NCBI RefSeq assembly: GCF_003259435.1
Contig: NZ_QLMA01000007.1
Span: forward strand, 310,001-374,000
DNA from: Chitinophaga dinghuensis
GTDB lineage: Bacteria; Bacteroidota; Bacteroidia; Chitinophagales; Chitinophagaceae
DNA length: 64,000 nt
Direction of reading: 5' to 3'
The notes under the pieces: model-generated
Seen by the model: the letters and a program-made list of their open reading frames with translations, nothing else
The model's database searches: none
Told to the model about the DNA's origin: nothing
Position numbers and translations under genes: made by a program
Part shown: piece after piece, positions 9,711 through 17,509 of the stretch
Layout: every line of letters starts with the position of its first letter
Position numbering within the stretch: the first letter of the stretch is position 1

Positions 9711-9712
9711 AT

Positions 9713-10411
9713 ATGGCAATTAAATGTATAGTGGTAGATGATGAGCCGTTGGCCATACAAGTACTGGTATCCTTCATTAAGAAAACGGCAGAACTGGAAC
9801 TCCTGCGTAGTTTCAGCAACCCGCTGGATGCACTGGCATTCATGAAAACAAACCAGGTAGATCTCGTATTCCTGGATATTCAAATGCCGGAACTCAGCGG
9901 TATTGAATTCATGCAGCTGCTGAAAAAAGGCGCACATGTGGTAGTCGTTTCTGCATACGATGATTATGCGGTAGAAGGTTTTGATCAGGAAGCAGTAGAC
10001 TATCTCCTCAAACCCGTATCCTTCGAACGCTTCGTACGTGCAGTCCAACGCGTAACCGCCCGCAATGAATCTCCCGCCAAACCCACTATTCCGCCTTCCG
10101 ATAAGTTCATTTTCGTACGTACAGATAAACGGATCATCCGACTGGATATCGCTGAAATTCTTTTCATCGAAGCGCTCCGAAACTATGTAGCCATACAAAC
10201 GCCTAAACAGAAAATTCTTACCCTGCAAAATCTGCGTAGCTTCGAAGACATGCTGGGCAAGGATTTTATCAGAGTGCATAAATCATTTATCGTAGCGTTA
10301 AATAAAATTGATAGCATAGAGAGACAACGTATCTTCATAGGCGAACATCACATTCCAATTGGAGACGCTTACCTCAAACAATTCATGGATGCGCTTTCCA
10401 TGCCAAGGTAA
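9713..10411 (+). CDS. LytTR-family response regulator
   Basis: A 232-residue two-domain regulator. The receiver domain (about 4-120) has the acidic pair in VVDDEP, the phosphoacceptor Asp55 in FLDIQMP, and a KPVSFERF lysine loop. The LytTR DNA-binding domain (about 130-230) has the family hallmarks IRLDIAEILFIEALRNY and FIRVHKSFIVALNKI, read in parts. LytTR proteins bind direct repeats upstream of their targets. The gene follows its kinase with a 2-bp gap. The divergent SusCD-TlpA operon is the nearest plausible target; this is inference from position. Confidence 0.92.
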   Translation: MAIKCIVVDDEPLAIQVLVSFIKKTAELELLRSFSNPLDALAFMKTNQVDLVFLDIQMPELSGIEFMQLLKKGAHVVVVSAYDDYAVEGFDQEAVDYLLKPVSFERFVRAVQRVTARNESPAKPTIPPSDKFIFVRTDKRIIRLDIAEILFIEALRNYVAIQTPKQKILTLQNLRSFEDMLGKDFIRVHKSFIVALNKIDSIERQRIFIGEHHIPIGDAYLKQFMDALSMPR

Positions 10412-10909
10412 ACCACTACTTAGACTGCAAAAAAATCTGAAAAGTAATAGGAGAGTGTGTTCGATAAACGTGTGCTGTTAAACAACTTTTCAAGTAAGAA
10501 AAAACTAAAATATTTAGTGTTGAAATATTTTGATTTATGGTGATTAATACTATTTTTGTAACTGTATAACCAACCTGTTATTTGAAGTTAATCATTGATA
10601 AACGCCCATTTGTGAAGAGTGAATAATATTGTTGAAAAAACAGTCGTTTACCCAATTTATTTGATCCTCAAATAATCTATGAACCATTAAACACAATATG
10701 AAAACTAGATTGTTACCTGTAGTGAACGCCTGAAATCCATTTCCAGTAGTCATTTTCCTGTAATCAATCATCATTGGCAACCCGTATAGAAACCTTCACT
10801 GGTTTGCTATGGCGCATTTTATGTGCTTTTGCAGCGTTTTTTCTACAATGAAAAAATGTAATGGGAAACGTTTGCCTACTGTATACTTAAAAAAGTAAAT
10901 ACGAATACT
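10412..10909 (+). other. 498-bp AT-rich intergenic region
   Basis: No convincing gene. It contains a good Bacteroidota promoter (10528-10558) far upstream of the next gene. It also holds a possible 11-codon reading frame at 10697-10732 (MKTRLLPVVNA, then stop) that looks like the beginning of a signal peptide cut short. Its low GC content contrasts with its neighbours. It may hold a long leader or the remains of a decayed small gene. Confidence 0.5.
10528..10558 (+). promoter_or_regulatory. Bacteroidota-type promoter (TTTTG - 18 bp - TATTTTTG)
   Basis: TATTTTTG at 10551-10558 matches the -7 consensus TAnnTTTG. TTTTG at 10528-10532 fits the -33 element at an 18-bp spacing. The next annotated start is about 350 bp downstream, so a long leader or an unannotated transcript is possible. 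Confidence 0.5.
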
Positions 10910-11992
10910 ATGAAACATATTTTTCTGCCAGCACTACTGGCGGCAGTTACCCTTGTGTCCTGTAAATCCAAACCGGCACAGCTTACCTTCGAAAATATAC
11001 ACCTGCGGCAAATATATGAAGCCGCAAAAGCACAACATAAAAGCGTAATGCTGGTAGCCAAAGGCGAAGGTTGTAAGCCTTGCGAAGACTTTGAACTACG
11101 ATATTATAAAGACACTGCATTCTCTAAGTCCATCACAGATAAATATGTTACCGTTTTTGTAGAAAACAGTAAACCCGGCAATGAATGGTTGTCCAGAGTT
11201 ACCAATACTTCCGCTATTCCAGGCTTTGTATTTACATCTGAAGAAATGGAATTACGTGGTATCTATATTGGAGAGATGTCGGCAGAAAGAATGAAAGCCG
11301 TACTGGCTCAATTGGATACTGCAAAAAGTTTTATATCAGAACGCTTTGATATTAACAGAGATAGTTCCTACACTACGGATCAGATCAAAGACTTTGTTGG
11401 CGGCCCTTTGAAAGGACAATTACAACTGGAGATCTATGGCAAAACAAAAGATAAATCTGTGCTGGAAGGAGTGGAAGACAGATTAAAGAAAAGCATTGCT
11501 GTATACCCGCATTTCTATAATAATTTCCTTTTGGCTCAATATTACAAGCAAACAGGTAATGCGGAGAAATCCCGTCAATATGCCAAGGCTGCACTGGAAA
11601 CAAAACAAACAGTATCTCTTACACTCAATATGCAACTGAAGCGCTTTGCACATCAGATGGCGGACAGTAACTATAATGAGAAAAATGATGCATTCATGAG
11701 ATTAGATAGCGCAGAGCGTTATGTTCCATTCATCGCACTACATAAAGCGGACAGCCTCTTTTTCGAATTCACCAATACCGGCGCATCGCCTATGCTAATT
11801 GATAATATCCTGAGCGATTGCAGCTGCACCGTGGGAGATTACCCGAAAGAGCCTGTGCTGCCCATGCAGAAAGGAAAAATTAAGGTGATAGTAAATGGAA
11901 AGACACCCGGCATTTTTGCACGCAGACTTCGTGTGTTTTCCAATTCATCTAACTCTCCTGTTTCCCTGACCATCAGAGGAGAGGTCAAGTAA
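10910..11992 (+). CDS. Lipoprotein with thioredoxin-like fold and C-terminal DUF1573
   Basis: A 360-residue lipoprotein: lipobox LVSC with Cys18. Residues about 30-140 form a thioredoxin-like domain whose redox-type motif is GEGCKPC (Cys55 and Cys58), as in thiol:disulfide interchange proteins of the thioredoxin-7 type. A helical, TPR-like stretch (about 165-235) follows. Residues about 275-360 match DUF1573, an Ig-like periplasmic domain, with FEFTNTG and an ILSDCSCT motif. DUF1573 is common in Bacteroidota exported proteins and of uncertain role. The small CBM14-like protein follows after 44 bp and a terminator closes the pair, so they are probably one transcript. A redox role in the envelope is an inference. 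Confidence 0.8.
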   Translation: MKHIFLPALLAAVTLVSCKSKPAQLTFENIHLRQIYEAAKAQHKSVMLVAKGEGCKPCEDFELRYYKDTAFSKSITDKYVTVFVENSKPGNEWLSRVTNTSAIPGFVFTSEEMELRGIYIGEMSAERMKAVLAQLDTAKSFISERFDINRDSSYTTDQIKDFVGGPLKGQLQLEIYGKTKDKSVLEGVEDRLKKSIAVYPHFYNNFLLAQYYKQTGNAEKSRQYAKAALETKQTVSLTLNMQLKRFAHQMADSNYNEKNDAFMRLDSAERYVPFIALHKADSLFFEFTNTGASPMLIDNILSDCSCTVGDYPKEPVLPMQKGKIKVIVNGKTPGIFARRLRVFSNSSNSPVSLTIRGEVK

Positions 11993-12036
11993 AATTGATA
12001 TGTCTATTATTTATTCATTCATAAAAACAAAAAACC

Positions 12037-12270
12037 ATGAAAAAAATGTTCCTTGGCGCAACCGCCGTCCTGCTGACATTAGCCGCTATCGCCGCTCCAA
12101 AAAAACCATGCTCTGAGCCAGGTGAAATCATCGCTGATAATACCTACTGTGAAATCTTTTACATCTGTGGTGCTGACTTATACCCAGAGAAATACTACTG
12201 CCCAATAGGCCTGGTATTCAACGAAACAAAAAAAGTTTGTAACCTGCCTGCTGAAGGCGGTTGCGAATAA
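12037..12270 (+). CDS. Small secreted protein with peritrophin-A-like (CBM14) chitin-binding cysteine pattern
   Basis: A 77-residue protein: a signal peptide (residues 1-20, ending AIAA) followed by one small domain with six cysteines at 25, 38, 44, 55, 68 and 76. The spacings 12-5-10-12-7, with aromatic residues before and between (FYIC, KYYC) and a CPIGLVFNETKKVC segment, fit the CBM14/peritrophin-A pattern of arthropod chitin-binding proteins; the first spacing is one residue shorter than the usual minimum. By family analogy it would bind chitin outside the cell through a three-disulfide fold. No anchor or enzyme domain is attached. It lies 44 bp after a thioredoxin-like/DUF1573 lipoprotein, which could relate to disulfide formation, and is followed directly by a strong terminator. 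Confidence 0.75.
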   Translation: MKKMFLGATAVLLTLAAIAAPKKPCSEPGEIIADNTYCEIFYICGADLYPEKYYCPIGLVFNETKKVCNLPAEGGCE

Positions 12271-12278
12271 TGCAACAC

Positions 12279-12310
12279 TACCCGGAGACAACAGTCTCCG
12301 GGTATTTTTT
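12279..12310 (+). terminator. Rho-independent terminator after the CBM14-like gene
   Basis: A perfect 10-bp stem (12279-12288 with 12295-12304), a 6-nt loop, and six T at 12305-12310. It starts 9 bp after the stop codon. Confidence 0.92.
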
Positions 12311-12357
12311 ATATAGGTTTTTAAATGGGGCACGGACCTGCTTCCAAACTATCATAT

Positions 12358-14541
12358 ATGACGAAATTTCCATCCACTAAAGTCTGCCTGCGGATGATGC
12401 TATGTTCCTTTCTTACCATCACTATTCTGTCTGTTGCTGCACAACAACCAGCTAATCCTATACCAGTAAAAGATACCAGCACTGCTACACCCAAAGAAAA
12501 ACAATTAAAGGAAGTGCAGGTAAGCGCCCAGGCCGTTTATGTAAAACAAACTGCATCCACCATCTCCATTGACCTCTCCCAAATAAAAGAAGCAAAATTA
12601 TGGACGCTGGCAGATGCATTGAAACAACTACCAGGCATTACCATTGATGATAAAGGCGTTATACTGTATGGCGGAAAACCTATTGCACTGAAGTTGAACG
12701 GTTTTGTCAATCCTGCACTGGCACGAACGATGCCAGACAAACTATACGCTCAGATGGCAAATACCTACAGTAATATCACTATTCAACTGCACGACCTCCG
12801 CACAGAACAACCCACCCTGGACCTTACACTCGCGCCGCCAAAAGAGGACGGATTTTCCGCCTCCATAGGAGCAGACCTGTCCACACTAAGAATGGGTGTA
12901 GACGGCAGCGCCACTGTGCGCACCGGCCGCAACCTGTTTGGTATCACCAGTAATTATGGCTACAGTCGCCCCCCAGGAATAGAAACGGCAGCTGATGTTG
13001 TATATTTTAATAACCCCACCAGACTTTCAAACAGCAGTAAACTATTATCAGGCAATGGAAGTCAGGCTTCCTTTTCCTTTTCAGATAATTTTCAGTTCTC
13101 AAAAAGGCATACCATCAATATTGACGGACAATATTCCGGCATAACAGATACCCGTGAAGAAAAGTCCGGTGTAACAGAATACCGATCAGACACGATCACC
13201 CGCCAAACTACATCTTTTCGTAACAGTACTACCAAATGGCCGGACAATGCCTCATTCGGAGGGCGTGTGGCCTATGTATGGAAACTGCCAGCTACAAAAG
13301 GTGGCGCCAGCAGGCGACTGGATCTTTCTGCTGAATATACGGAGAATCGCACCGCCAGAAACGTTCAGCTAATGAGTGAAGTAGGGAAGGGGGTCGCCAG
13401 CCCAATGGATGATTACAGCCAGGAAACCAGTAACAAGAACAAAGAGCAATATTACTTCGGGAACTTTGGCATAGACTACAAGAAAGCAGGGAAGCTGGAT
13501 ATTGCTGCTAAATATTTTATCCGTAACTATGAGGATTTCCAGTTGATGGACTTCCTCAAAACAAACGCGCCAGCTGCAAAACAGGAAAATTCCAATACCT
13601 ACAATTATGCTGCAGCACTGATCAGCTTTGAAAAACGAGTGACCGAAAAGCTTTCGGGTCGTGTAGTGCTGAAAATGGATTACAACGATAACAGTTTGAA
13701 TAATACCGGCGAACACTTTTACTCTTCCGGTTTCCAGCCATACTTGTCACTGATGTACATCATCCGCCCCGGACATAGTATTCGGTTGGAATCTGAGTAC
13801 ACCAAACAACGGCCACCCCTATACGCACTTACCTCAGTGAAAGAGATCTTTAACAATGGCTACTCTGTCAGAGTAGGAAATCCATACCTGAAACCAGCTA
13901 ACACAATTACCGCCAACCTCAACTATGCGGGGGAAATCGGCAGAAAGAGGCTGATGGTTGATCTGAAATATTATCATACCGCCAATGAATTGGATAATTA
14001 CAGCTACGCAGTGGATTCCATTCAATACCTGACTTACACTAACCTGAAAGGTGTGAATGGCGCTTATTCCAGGGCTGCCTACTCTTTTTCTTTATTCAAA
14101 CAGGTAGCTGCTACATTGTCCGGATGGGTAGAGTATAACGGTTTCCGCGATCAGCAGAATATAAAGAGCAATGCATTTTCCCGTGGCGCCGGCATTTCGT
14201 TTATGTATATGCACAAATTAAACTGGCGGTTGATGCTGACCACGGATTACTCCAAGAGAAATGCATATCAGCGGGAAGGATATGATGCTTTCAGAACCAT
14301 GTTGATGGGGACTTATTCCCGACGGAAGTGGCGTTTTACAGGTACGCTGACCAATCTGCAACAGCCTTGGTTTACGTCATCAACGGGAACAGTGACCAAT
14401 AGTTATTACAGCTTTTCCACCATGCGTATGCAAAACTATGATATCAGGATCGGCGCTAACTATACTTTGGGTAAGACGCTCCGTTCCGGCGAAAAAGGAA
14501 AAACAGTCGATAAAAACGACCTGGGTAATTTACAGAAATAA
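12358..14541 (+). CDS. Outer-membrane beta-barrel protein (TonB-receptor-like family)
   Basis: From ATG 12358 the protein is 727 residues long with a signal peptide ending SVAAQQ. A short plug-like region follows: a KEVQVSAQ segment of TonB-receptor type, then TLADALKQLPGITIDDKGVILYGGKPI, read in parts. The rest is long, aromatic and strand-rich, typical of the Bacteroidota outer-membrane beta-barrel family (OMP_b-brl_3) related to TonB-dependent receptors. Unlike SusC it has no SusD partner and is shorter. An in-frame ATG at 12325 lies only 15 bp after the upstream terminator's T-run and would put extra polar residues before the signal peptide, so it is less likely. The ligand is unknown; the neighbouring CBM14-like protein makes a chitin-related role possible but unproven. 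Confidence 0.8.
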   Translation: MTKFPSTKVCLRMMLCSFLTITILSVAAQQPANPIPVKDTSTATPKEKQLKEVQVSAQAVYVKQTASTISIDLSQIKEAKLWTLADALKQLPGITIDDKGVILYGGKPIALKLNGFVNPALARTMPDKLYAQMANTYSNITIQLHDLRTEQPTLDLTLAPPKEDGFSASIGADLSTLRMGVDGSATVRTGRNLFGITSNYGYSRPPGIETAADVVYFNNPTRLSNSSKLLSGNGSQASFSFSDNFQFSKRHTINIDGQYSGITDTREEKSGVTEYRSDTITRQTTSFRNSTTKWPDNASFGGRVAYVWKLPATKGGASRRLDLSAEYTENRTARNVQLMSEVGKGVASPMDDYSQETSNKNKEQYYFGNFGIDYKKAGKLDIAAKYFIRNYEDFQLMDFLKTNAPAAKQENSNTYNYAAALISFEKRVTEKLSGRVVLKMDYNDNSLNNTGEHFYSSGFQPYLSLMYIIRPGHSIRLESEYTKQRPPLYALTSVKEIFNNGYSVRVGNPYLKPANTITANLNYAGEIGRKRLMVDLKYYHTANELDNYSYAVDSIQYLTYTNLKGVNGAYSRAAYSFSLFKQVAATLSGWVEYNGFRDQQNIKSNAFSRGAGISFMYMHKLNWRLMLTTDYSKRNAYQREGYDAFRTMLMGTYSRRKWRFTGTLTNLQQPWFTSSTGTVTNSYYSFSTMRMQNYDIRIGANYTLGKTLRSGEKGKTVDKNDLGNLQK

Positions 14542-14559
14542 GCATTACACTATAGCAGA

Positions 14560-14590
14560 AGAGCCAGGATCCTAGAGGGCCTGGCTCTTT
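14560..14590 (+). terminator. Terminator between convergent genes
   Basis: A 9-bp stem (14560-14568 with 14580-14588) with an 11-nt loop, followed by a short T tract. It lies between the end of the beta-barrel gene (+) and the end of the Ohr gene (-) and may serve both directions. Confidence 0.75.
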
Positions 14591-14610
14591 CTATTCATAA
14601 AAATGGTTGG

Positions 14611-15033
14611 TTAAACCAGGTGTATGTCTACTGGTATAGCATGTTTCACCGCTTTTGAATAAGGACAGGTATTATGGGCTGCTGTAATCACTTGCTGCGC
14701 CAACTCTCTGTCCATTCCTGGCAGTTCTACGTATAGCCTTGCCTGTAAGCCAAAGCCATTTTCAGAAGTAGCCAGATCAACTTCAGCATTCACGGCGGTT
14801 GCTGCTGGTAATTTAGTACCGAGGGACTGCGCTGCAATGCCCATGGCGCCAATAAAACAAGCTGACCAGCCAGCAGCCAAAAGTTGTTCTGGATTGGCGC
14901 CTTTGCCGCTGCCTGGTAACCCGAGTTGAATCTGCAATTGTTGATCGTTGCTGATGGCCATACCTTCGCGGCCGCCCGTAGTACGTGTTTTACCGGTATA
15001 CAATATCTTCGTATTTGTTGCTGTTGTTTGCAT
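14611..15033 (-). CDS. Ohr/OsmC-family organic hydroperoxide reductase
   Basis: A 140-residue cytosolic protein with the Ohr hallmarks: ANPEQLLAAGWSACF around the peroxidatic cysteine (Cys59) and AHNTCPYSKA around the resolving cysteine (Cys124). Ohr enzymes reduce organic hydroperoxides with a Cys pair re-reduced by lipoyl proteins. The organisation inside the family (LYTGK start, GGREG segment) favours Ohr over OsmC. It lies 51 bp after the DUF1223 gene on the same strand and may be the last gene of the cytochrome P460 cluster, which would fit a detoxification theme. No MarR-type OhrR regulator is adjacent. Confidence 0.92.
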   Translation of the reverse strand: MQTTATNTKILYTGKTRTTGGREGMAISNDQQLQIQLGLPGSGKGANPEQLLAAGWSACFIGAMGIAAQSLGTKLPAATAVNAEVDLATSENGFGLQARLYVELPGMDRELAQQVITAAHNTCPYSKAVKHAIPVDIHLV

Positions 15034-15084
15034 GATAATTGAATTTAAATGAGAGGATGAAATTATTATGTAAATAGACTGATG

Positions 15085-15837
15085 TCAATTGTTAAGATTT
15101 GCTTTCCCGGCAGCAATGATTTTCCCATCGTTATTACGCTGTACAAACCCGATCAACTCCCAGTCTTGTTTGTTAAAATCGCTGGGCGTAGCTACCTGCA
15201 TGCTGCTGGATTTCCCTGGATCAACAGTGATAAGCTGCCTGACAATTTGTACATGTGATAACTTTCTGCCAGCATTTTCGCCAGCCCTCACATTGCGCTG
15301 TGCATGTTTCTGTACCAGGGCAAGGATTAAACGGGTGTTTTTTTGTGGAGACACGGAGGACCACGATACAGAGAGGCCTTTCGGATCATCAATGGCCTGA
15401 AGGTGTAATGCCTCCTGCGGATTTGCATCCAAAGCCTGGTGGATAGCAAAAGTGATATTGTTTACATCGGAACCCACGAATTGACTCTTGCCGTTCACCA
15501 CTATCTGTGGCGTATATACGGTATTAAGTCGCAGCCATCCAGCGTATTCAGACTGCCGCTCAGAAAAGGTATGCTGACTGAAACTGTCTTTCCAACCCTG
15601 ATGATCCCAGTAGTCGACATGGTAGGCCAATAGATACAACTGTTTGCCATTACTTTCCTGTTCCAGCCTTGCCAGCAGTTCATCGGCAGGAGGACAACTG
15701 GAACAGCCCTCAGAAGTAAAAAGTTCTACCACCGCAAAGCCCTTGGCATTGTTTGTATTTGTGAGCAACGGACCAGATTGACAGGCGCCGAGCATAGTGT
15801 AAGCAGATAAGAGAATAGAGAAGATCAGCGTTTTCAT
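15085..15837 (-). CDS. DUF1223 secreted thioredoxin-like protein
   Basis: A 250-residue protein with a lipobox-like signal peptide (MLGAC, Cys19). The DUF1223 core starts with VELFTSEGCSSCPPAD, a thioredoxin-like CSSC motif characteristic of the family, followed by LAYHVDYWDHQGWKD and a VYTPQIVVNG segment around the cis-proline. The domain is found in many exported proteins; a redox role is likely but the substrate is not known. The start ATG 15837 is chosen because the signal peptide begins there. An alternative ATG at 15858 overlaps the stop codon of the upstream gene (TAATG) and would give translational coupling with seven extra residues. It is the third gene of the P460 cluster. Confidence 0.85.
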   Translation of the reverse strand: MKTLIFSILLSAYTMLGACQSGPLLTNTNNAKGFAVVELFTSEGCSSCPPADELLARLEQESNGKQLYLLAYHVDYWDHQGWKDSFSQHTFSERQSEYAGWLRLNTVYTPQIVVNGKSQFVGSDVNNITFAIHQALDANPQEALHLQAIDDPKGLSVSWSSVSPQKNTRLILALVQKHAQRNVRAGENAGRKLSHVQIVRQLITVDPGKSSSMQVATPSDFNKQDWELIGFVQRNNDGKIIAAGKANLNN

Positions 15838-15857
15838 ATAGTTGTTAGTTTTATGCA

Positions 15858-16322
15858 TTAGTAAGGATCGCATGGATACCATGCGCGGTCTAATGTTTGT
15901 ATAAAAGCAGTTCTGGTAGCAGCGTCTGTTGGCGTATATGCGTCTTGGTTATATACTTCTATGGAGTAGGTGGGCGCTTGTCCGCCGGCAATAGCCGCCA
16001 TATTTACCGTTTCCACCCGTAACAGCTCTCCGTTGATGTAACTGCCAAACCGGGCTTTGTTATCCTGTTCCCGGTAAGTCGCCAGTTTATATAGTTCCTG
16101 CGGCCGGTGAATACCATTTTTCTGCAAATGAAAATCCATAGCCGCTTTATTGCCATAAAGCATGGCCACTTCATGGTCCTTCTCATTGATGATGGTGGTA
16201 ATAACCTGCATGCCACTGTCGTTGAACGCGAAAGGACGTATGACGGGCATTTCTTTTTTGGTGGTGCAACTCGCGATAAAAAGGGCTAATGCTGCAACAG
16301 CGATGATGGGTATAACGCGCAT
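15858..16322 (-). CDS. Unknown small lipoprotein in the cytochrome P460 operon
   Basis: A 154-residue protein with a clear lipoprotein signal: LFIASC with Cys19. The mature part (FAFNDSGMQVITTIINEKDHEVAMLYGN, read in parts) is soluble and mixed alpha/beta. I do not recognise a characterised domain. The gene starts 7 bp after the stop of the cytochrome P460 gene and ends against or just before the DUF1223 gene, so it is firmly inside this operon. A role as an envelope partner of the heme protein is a guess from position. Confidence 0.7.
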   Translation of the reverse strand: MRVIPIIAVAALALFIASCTTKKEMPVIRPFAFNDSGMQVITTIINEKDHEVAMLYGNKAAMDFHLQKNGIHRPQELYKLATYREQDNKARFGSYINGELLRVETVNMAAIAGGQAPTYSIEVYNQDAYTPTDAATRTAFIQTLDRAWYPCDPY

Positions 16323-16329
16323 GACTATA

Positions 16330-17253
16330 TTAATTTAAGGTGGATAGATCAAAGATGCCGCCGGTTTTATCTGCCGCTTTATGGCAGGAGGCGCAAGACT
16401 GTGCAGTGAGCAATGTGCCTGCTGGCTTGAGCGCTGGCGTTTCAAACTTCGCGTAACCCCAGCCGTCAGTGTCGGCATACAGCGAAGCATTTCGAACCAT
16501 ATATTGCACATTTAAAAATTTTCCGGGTTGTATATACCCATTTTTATCCCTCACTTTTTCCCATACCACTTTAGCGATGATAGCGCCGTCGGGCCATGGA
16601 TGGATATTGTTTTCCCGGATGGCCTGCATAGCAATAGGATTGGCATACATGACACGCATAGTGGTATTGTCGAACCGGGAAGTAGTACTCATCACTTGCC
16701 AGTGTCGGAACTCCGGCATAAAGCGTATACCCGTAGGCGCTATAGGTAAAGGAGCAGATATGGATGTCGTATTTGTTTGAATGGTATCTGCCTTTTCCGC
16801 AGTGACCACTTTACGCTTAGTGAGCAGAAACTGCCGCAGGGTACTCAGTTCGGCGGTACTCACCTTCGCATCACGGTGCAAAGCTGCATAGGCCGGTAAC
16901 GGCATTGTGCCGGAGTTGATCATATTGTAAGCCTCCCATAACAAGGCATCCTGGTCTCCTCTGGACAGTTTATCCCATTCTGAAAAATTAAGATGCTGAC
17001 GTGCTGCCAGTATATCTTTTTTCACCATAGCGGCCACTCCAGGGAGCCGATCGAACCATTGCAGGTTGGCGGTATTGGAATGGCAGGGATAACATGCACG
17101 TTCAAAGATGGCTTTCACTTCCGCTGGAGCCTCCAGATCGCCGGTAACAGGCGGGTTGTCGACTACCTTATTAGTAAAAGACATGGCAGCCGTTACTGTA
17201 GCAAGGATGCCTGCGGAGATGCTGATGATTTTGAGCCGGTTAGTAATTTTCAT
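16330..17253 (-). CDS. Exported diheme cytochrome: haem-binding domain plus cytochrome P460
   Basis: A 307-residue protein. After a signal or anchor helix (about residues 8-26) comes a haem-binding domain with CYPCHS (Cys54, Cys57, His58) and a REHAEM-type context ending in ARQHLNFSEW. The C-terminal half (about 155-307) has the cytochrome P460 plan with WPDGAIIAKVVWEK and closes with CASCH (287-291), the c-type heme site of P460. P460 and related cytochromes c'-beta handle hydroxylamine or nitric oxide; the actual activity here cannot be read. ATG 17253 begins the signal peptide; a longer frame upstream adds unrelated residues. It is first in an operon with a lipoprotein and DUF1223, divergent from a LytS/LytTR pair. 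Confidence 0.85.
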   Translation of the reverse strand: MKITNRLKIISISAGILATVTAAMSFTNKVVDNPPVTGDLEAPAEVKAIFERACYPCHSNTANLQWFDRLPGVAAMVKKDILAARQHLNFSEWDKLSRGDQDALLWEAYNMINSGTMPLPAYAALHRDAKVSTAELSTLRQFLLTKRKVVTAEKADTIQTNTTSISAPLPIAPTGIRFMPEFRHWQVMSTTSRFDNTTMRVMYANPIAMQAIRENNIHPWPDGAIIAKVVWEKVRDKNGYIQPGKFLNVQYMVRNASLYADTDGWGYAKFETPALKPAGTLLTAQSCASCHKAADKTGGIFDLSTLN

Positions 17254-17509
17254 ATGCCGAAGTATTATGATGCAAATAGACAGATTGTTAACTCCCCATG
17301 GAAATGGAATACCCTGTATCCGGCAAATTGCCCCGTGAATCGGACAGATTCCTGCATGAAGGGAAAAAGGGGATTTCCGGGCTCTATACCCCATGATTAA
17401 GGTAAATGCCGGGATCAGCGGCGATATTGTCTGTTTGGGGCCGTAAATGGCCGGAGTGGCCCCTTATTTATGACCAGAGAAGGTGAAATACGATTATCTT
17501 TGGCTCGCT
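17254..17509. promoter_or_regulatory. Divergent control region between the P460 operon and a LytS/LytTR pair
   Basis: A 256-bp divergent spacer. It holds an inverted repeat GGGGCC...GGCCCC near 17437-17463 with a further GGCC inside, and a -7 box for the plus-strand kinase gene (17495-17502). No exact minus-strand -7 box was found. Confidence 0.4.
17495..17502 (+). promoter_or_regulatory. -7 promoter box TATCTTTG, 7 nt before ATG
   Basis: A perfect match to TAnnTTTG. Only 7 nt separate it from ATG 17510, which would make the transcript leaderless or nearly so. No clear -33 TTG is visible at standard spacing, which lowers confidence. Confidence 0.45.

Noticed and set aside
10592..10780. A 62-codon minus-strand frame in the AT-rich intergenic region.
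   Set aside because: Composition is that of translated AT-rich spacer; no signal peptide, domain or ribosome-binding context.
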